Assembly: GCA_964493985.1 (NCBI GenBank) | Contig: CAZBQL010000045.1 | Coordinates: 1-23,285, forward strand | Direction of reading: 5' to 3' | DNA from: MGML01 sp964493985 | GTDB lineage: Bacteria > Chloroflexota > Dehalococcoidia > Dehalococcoidales > UBA2162 | Length of the DNA: 23,285 nucleotides | Part shown: in pieces, positions 21,803 through 23,285 of the stretch | Position numbering within the stretch: position 1 is the first letter of the stretch | How the letters are laid out: each line of letters begins with the position of its first letter | Translations under genes and position numbers: made by a program | The notes under the pieces: generated by a model | Seen by the model: the letters and a program-made list of their open reading frames with translations, nothing else | Database searches by the model: none | What the model was told of the DNA's origin: nothing

Positions 21803-22179
21803 GCTAATCTTCCCGTCAAAAAAATGATTCTATTTTAACCTTTACCTTAGTTTTTTTATCGATGACTTAGTAAGTTACCTTTTCAAAGTAGCAATAACTG
21901 AAACACCTTTATCAATAAGTTTCTTTAATTCAGATAACTGCTTTTATAAAGAATTAATTGGATCATTATCATTTTTTTTTCATAGAATTCCTTAATATAA
22001 CAATCGATTTGCGTCTACTTATGAGTTTTTCGAAAGGAAGTTTTTATAGATAGACGGATTATACAACTTCTGTTATATGTGAACAACTGTTGACCCTTTT
22101 GGGAAAGTTAAATTCGGTGTAAAATGATGACTGATGTCTGATTCGGGGAACCATCAACTAATCAGCCTGGAGGTTTATT
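21803..22179. other. AT-rich 377-base gap with no convincing gene
   Basis: The region is strongly AT-rich with poly-T tracts and many stops in all frames. On the - strand, 21944-21875 keeps a 22-codon stop-free stretch with a plausible helix (KQLSELKKLIDKGVSVIATL), maybe a relic of an older gene. A TTGACC at 22090 and a TAAAAT at 22120 are 24 bases apart, too far for a standard promoter. The right end holds the ribosome site for the next gene. Confidence 0.5.
22169..22174 (+). promoter_or_regulatory. Shine-Dalgarno that defines an ATC start
   Basis: GGAGGT is followed by 5 bases and then ATC at 22180. No ATG, GTG or TTG is in frame between the upstream in-frame stop (TAA 22159-22161) and the first conserved residues, so this site points to ATC, or less likely ATT at 22177, as the initiation codon. 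Confidence 0.6.
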
Positions 22180-23285
22180 ATCAAATACAGAAAATTCGGT
22201 AAACTTGATTGGGAATCATCGGTACTGAGTCTTGGAATCAGGAATCTGACCAAGGGGAATAACGAAGAAGAAGCAGTCGACATCGTTCGATATACCATCG
22301 ATAACGGAGTGAATTACATTGATACAGGATACACATCGGGAGAAGGTGAACAGGAAAAACGACTTAAACTGCTTGGAAAAGCGCTAAGAGAAGGATACAG
22401 AGAAAAAGCAAAGATAGCTATTACCGTACCATCAAATTTAATAATAACTGATCCTGATTTCGATGAAATATTGGAAAGCCAGCTAAAACATCTTGAGATA
22501 AATAGTGTCGATTTTTGCCTGCTTGGTGGACTTAACAGGTATACCTGGCCGCGTATGGTGAAGAAAGATGTTATAAATAAAGCTGAGAAGGCAATGACTG
22601 ATGGTAAATTCAATTCATTCGGTTTCTTTTTTCATGATTATTTCCAGGCATTGAGAGAAATAATCGAAGAATATGATAACTGGACTCTGTGCGGTTTCCA
22701 GTACAGCTACATGGATGTCGACCATCATCCCGGATATGGAGGATTGAAGTATGCTGCAGATAAAGGACTGGCAGTATATACTACAGAACCGCACCTGGGA
22801 GGACGTCTTGTTTCCAGACCTCCGAATATCGTAAACGATCTTTGGAGAGAAGAGTATTCTGAAAAGGAAAGAATCGAATGGGCATTGAGATGGGTCTGGC
22901 ATCATGGTGAAATATCTACCGTAATCAGTAACATGGACAGTATGGAACAGGTGAAAGACAATATCGAGTTAGCGGATAAAGCGGAAGTCGACCTACTGAA
23001 CGTGGCAGACAAAATATTCATTAGTAAGATAAGAGATTCTTATAAAAGTCTGAAACCGATAAATTGTACCTCCTGCCGTGCCTGTATGCCGTGTGCCCAG
23101 GGAGTCGACGCCCCACGTATTTTTGAAATATATAATGATGCGGTTATGTATGATGACTGGGAAACAGCAAAAAGGACTTATAGGGAAGAAGGTCACCAGA
23201 TTCTTAGATGTACTCAGTGCGGAACGTGCGCCATTCGCTGCGGGAAGGAGATAGCTATCCCTGATTTGCTGGAAGAGATAAGGCC
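22180..23285 (+). CDS. Aldo/keto reductase-like protein with C-terminal [4Fe-4S] domain, 3' truncated, ATC start
   Basis: An uninterrupted frame of 368 codons runs off the window. From ATC 22180 it reads (M)KYRKFGKLDWESSVLSLG, a normal aldo/keto-reductase N-terminus. The barrel continues with NGVNYIDTGYTSGEGE, VDFCLLGGLNRYTW and CGFQYSYMDVD. The C-terminal ferredoxin part has CTSCRACMPC and CTQCGTCAIRC. AKR-ferredoxin proteins of this layout are common in anaerobes and of unknown physiological role. The usual Asp-Tyr-Lys-His catalytic set seems reduced to Asp48 (Tyr to Ser, Lys to Thr or Val, His to Gly). It may thus have lost oxidoreductase activity. Start codon and catalytic loss are discussed in findings. 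Confidence 0.85.
   Translation, partial: MKYRKFGKLDWESSVLSLGIRNLTKGNNEEEAVDIVRYTIDNGVNYIDTGYTSGEGEQEKRLKLLGKALREGYREKAKIAITVPSNLIITDPDFDEILESQLKHLEINSVDFCLLGGLNRYTWPRMVKKDVINKAEKAMTDGKFNSFGFFFHDYFQALREIIEEYDNWTLCGFQYSYMDVDHHPGYGGLKYAADKGLAVYTTEPHLGGRLVSRPPNIVNDLWREEYSEKERIEWALRWVWHHGEISTVISNMDSMEQVKDNIELADKAEVDLLNVADKIFISKIRDSYKSLKPINCTSCRACMPCAQGVDAPRIFEIYNDAVMYDDWETAKRTYREEGHQILRCTQCGTCAIRCGKEIAIPDLLEEIR

Noticed and set aside
21875..21944. Short - strand peptide-like stretch in the AT-rich gap
   Set aside because: It is stop-free for only 22 codons, has no start or ribosome site and cannot be assigned; it is mentioned only as a possible relic.
22090..22125. TTGACC and TAAAAT as a promoter for the aldo/keto reductase
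   Set aside because: The spacing is 24 bases, too long for a sigma70-type promoter, and neither alternative spacing gives good boxes.
1..23285. CRISPR arrays, tRNA or rRNA genes, insertion sequences with transposases
   Set aside because: I looked for regular repeats, cloverleaf-like segments and transposase motifs on both strands and saw none that I could support.

Overview
The window is moderately AT-rich, gene-dense bacterial DNA from a strict anaerobe. It holds a glycyl radical enzyme and its activase, many ferredoxin-type Fe-S proteins, three zinc-dependent medium-chain dehydrogenases, DUF169, DUF134, NifX-domain and Mrp/MinD-type proteins, and a family 5 solute-binding lipoprotein with an acidic linker after the lipobox. 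No rRNA, tRNA or phylogenetic marker is present. The gene mix and the lipoprotein style recall uncultivated Dehalococcoidia (Chloroflexota), with anaerobic Desulfobacterota or Clostridia as alternatives; this is an inference.

Layout. (1) 1-2400, + strand: the end of a glycyl radical enzyme, its radical-SAM activase, a class I methyltransferase and a possible 34-codon ORF, closed by a strong terminator. (2) 2459-7935: a metabolic block. A zinc dehydrogenase and a CaiB/BaiF CoA-transferase run on the - strand. They diverge from a second zinc dehydrogenase, which is followed by a separate LsrF-like aldolase/thiolase and third dehydrogenase pair on the + strand. (3) 7942-9398, - strand: a DUF169 protein and a four-cluster ferredoxin. 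(4) 9582-17016, + strand: a 13-gene run of DUF134 regulator, DUF4213/DUF364 protein, two Gly/Arg-rich DUF5320-like proteins, NifX-domain protein, two ferredoxin-carrying MinD-like ATPases, CoA-binding protein, unknown small Cys protein, second NifX-domain protein, DUF1847 protein, Mrp-like ATPase and an ATC-hydrolase-like protein. (5) 17020-20228: a leader region, a family 5 solute-binding lipoprotein without its permease, and a two-cupin protein. (6) 20284-21802: a broken SIR2-like gene abutting an MFS exporter of visibly higher GC. (7) 22180-end: an aldo/keto-reductase-ferredoxin protein that appears to start at ATC.

The most interesting part is region 4. It resembles the 'orange protein' (ORP/MrpORP) loci of Desulfovibrio in combining NifX-type cluster carriers with paired Fe-S MinD ATPases and an Mrp, but adds proteins of unknown function. 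A consensus-like promoter drives it, with a 22-bp perfect palindrome lying across the expected transcription start, immediately before the DUF134 gene; this suggests autoregulation. Four of its proteins carry Gly/Arg-rich low-complexity segments. I infer an uncharacterised system for assembling, carrying or sensing a metal-sulfur cluster. Other points worth attention are a TGA codon at a position usually Cys in the CoA-binding protein, an Mrp without its cluster-binding CxxC, and an aldo/keto reductase that appears to have lost most of its catalytic tetrad.
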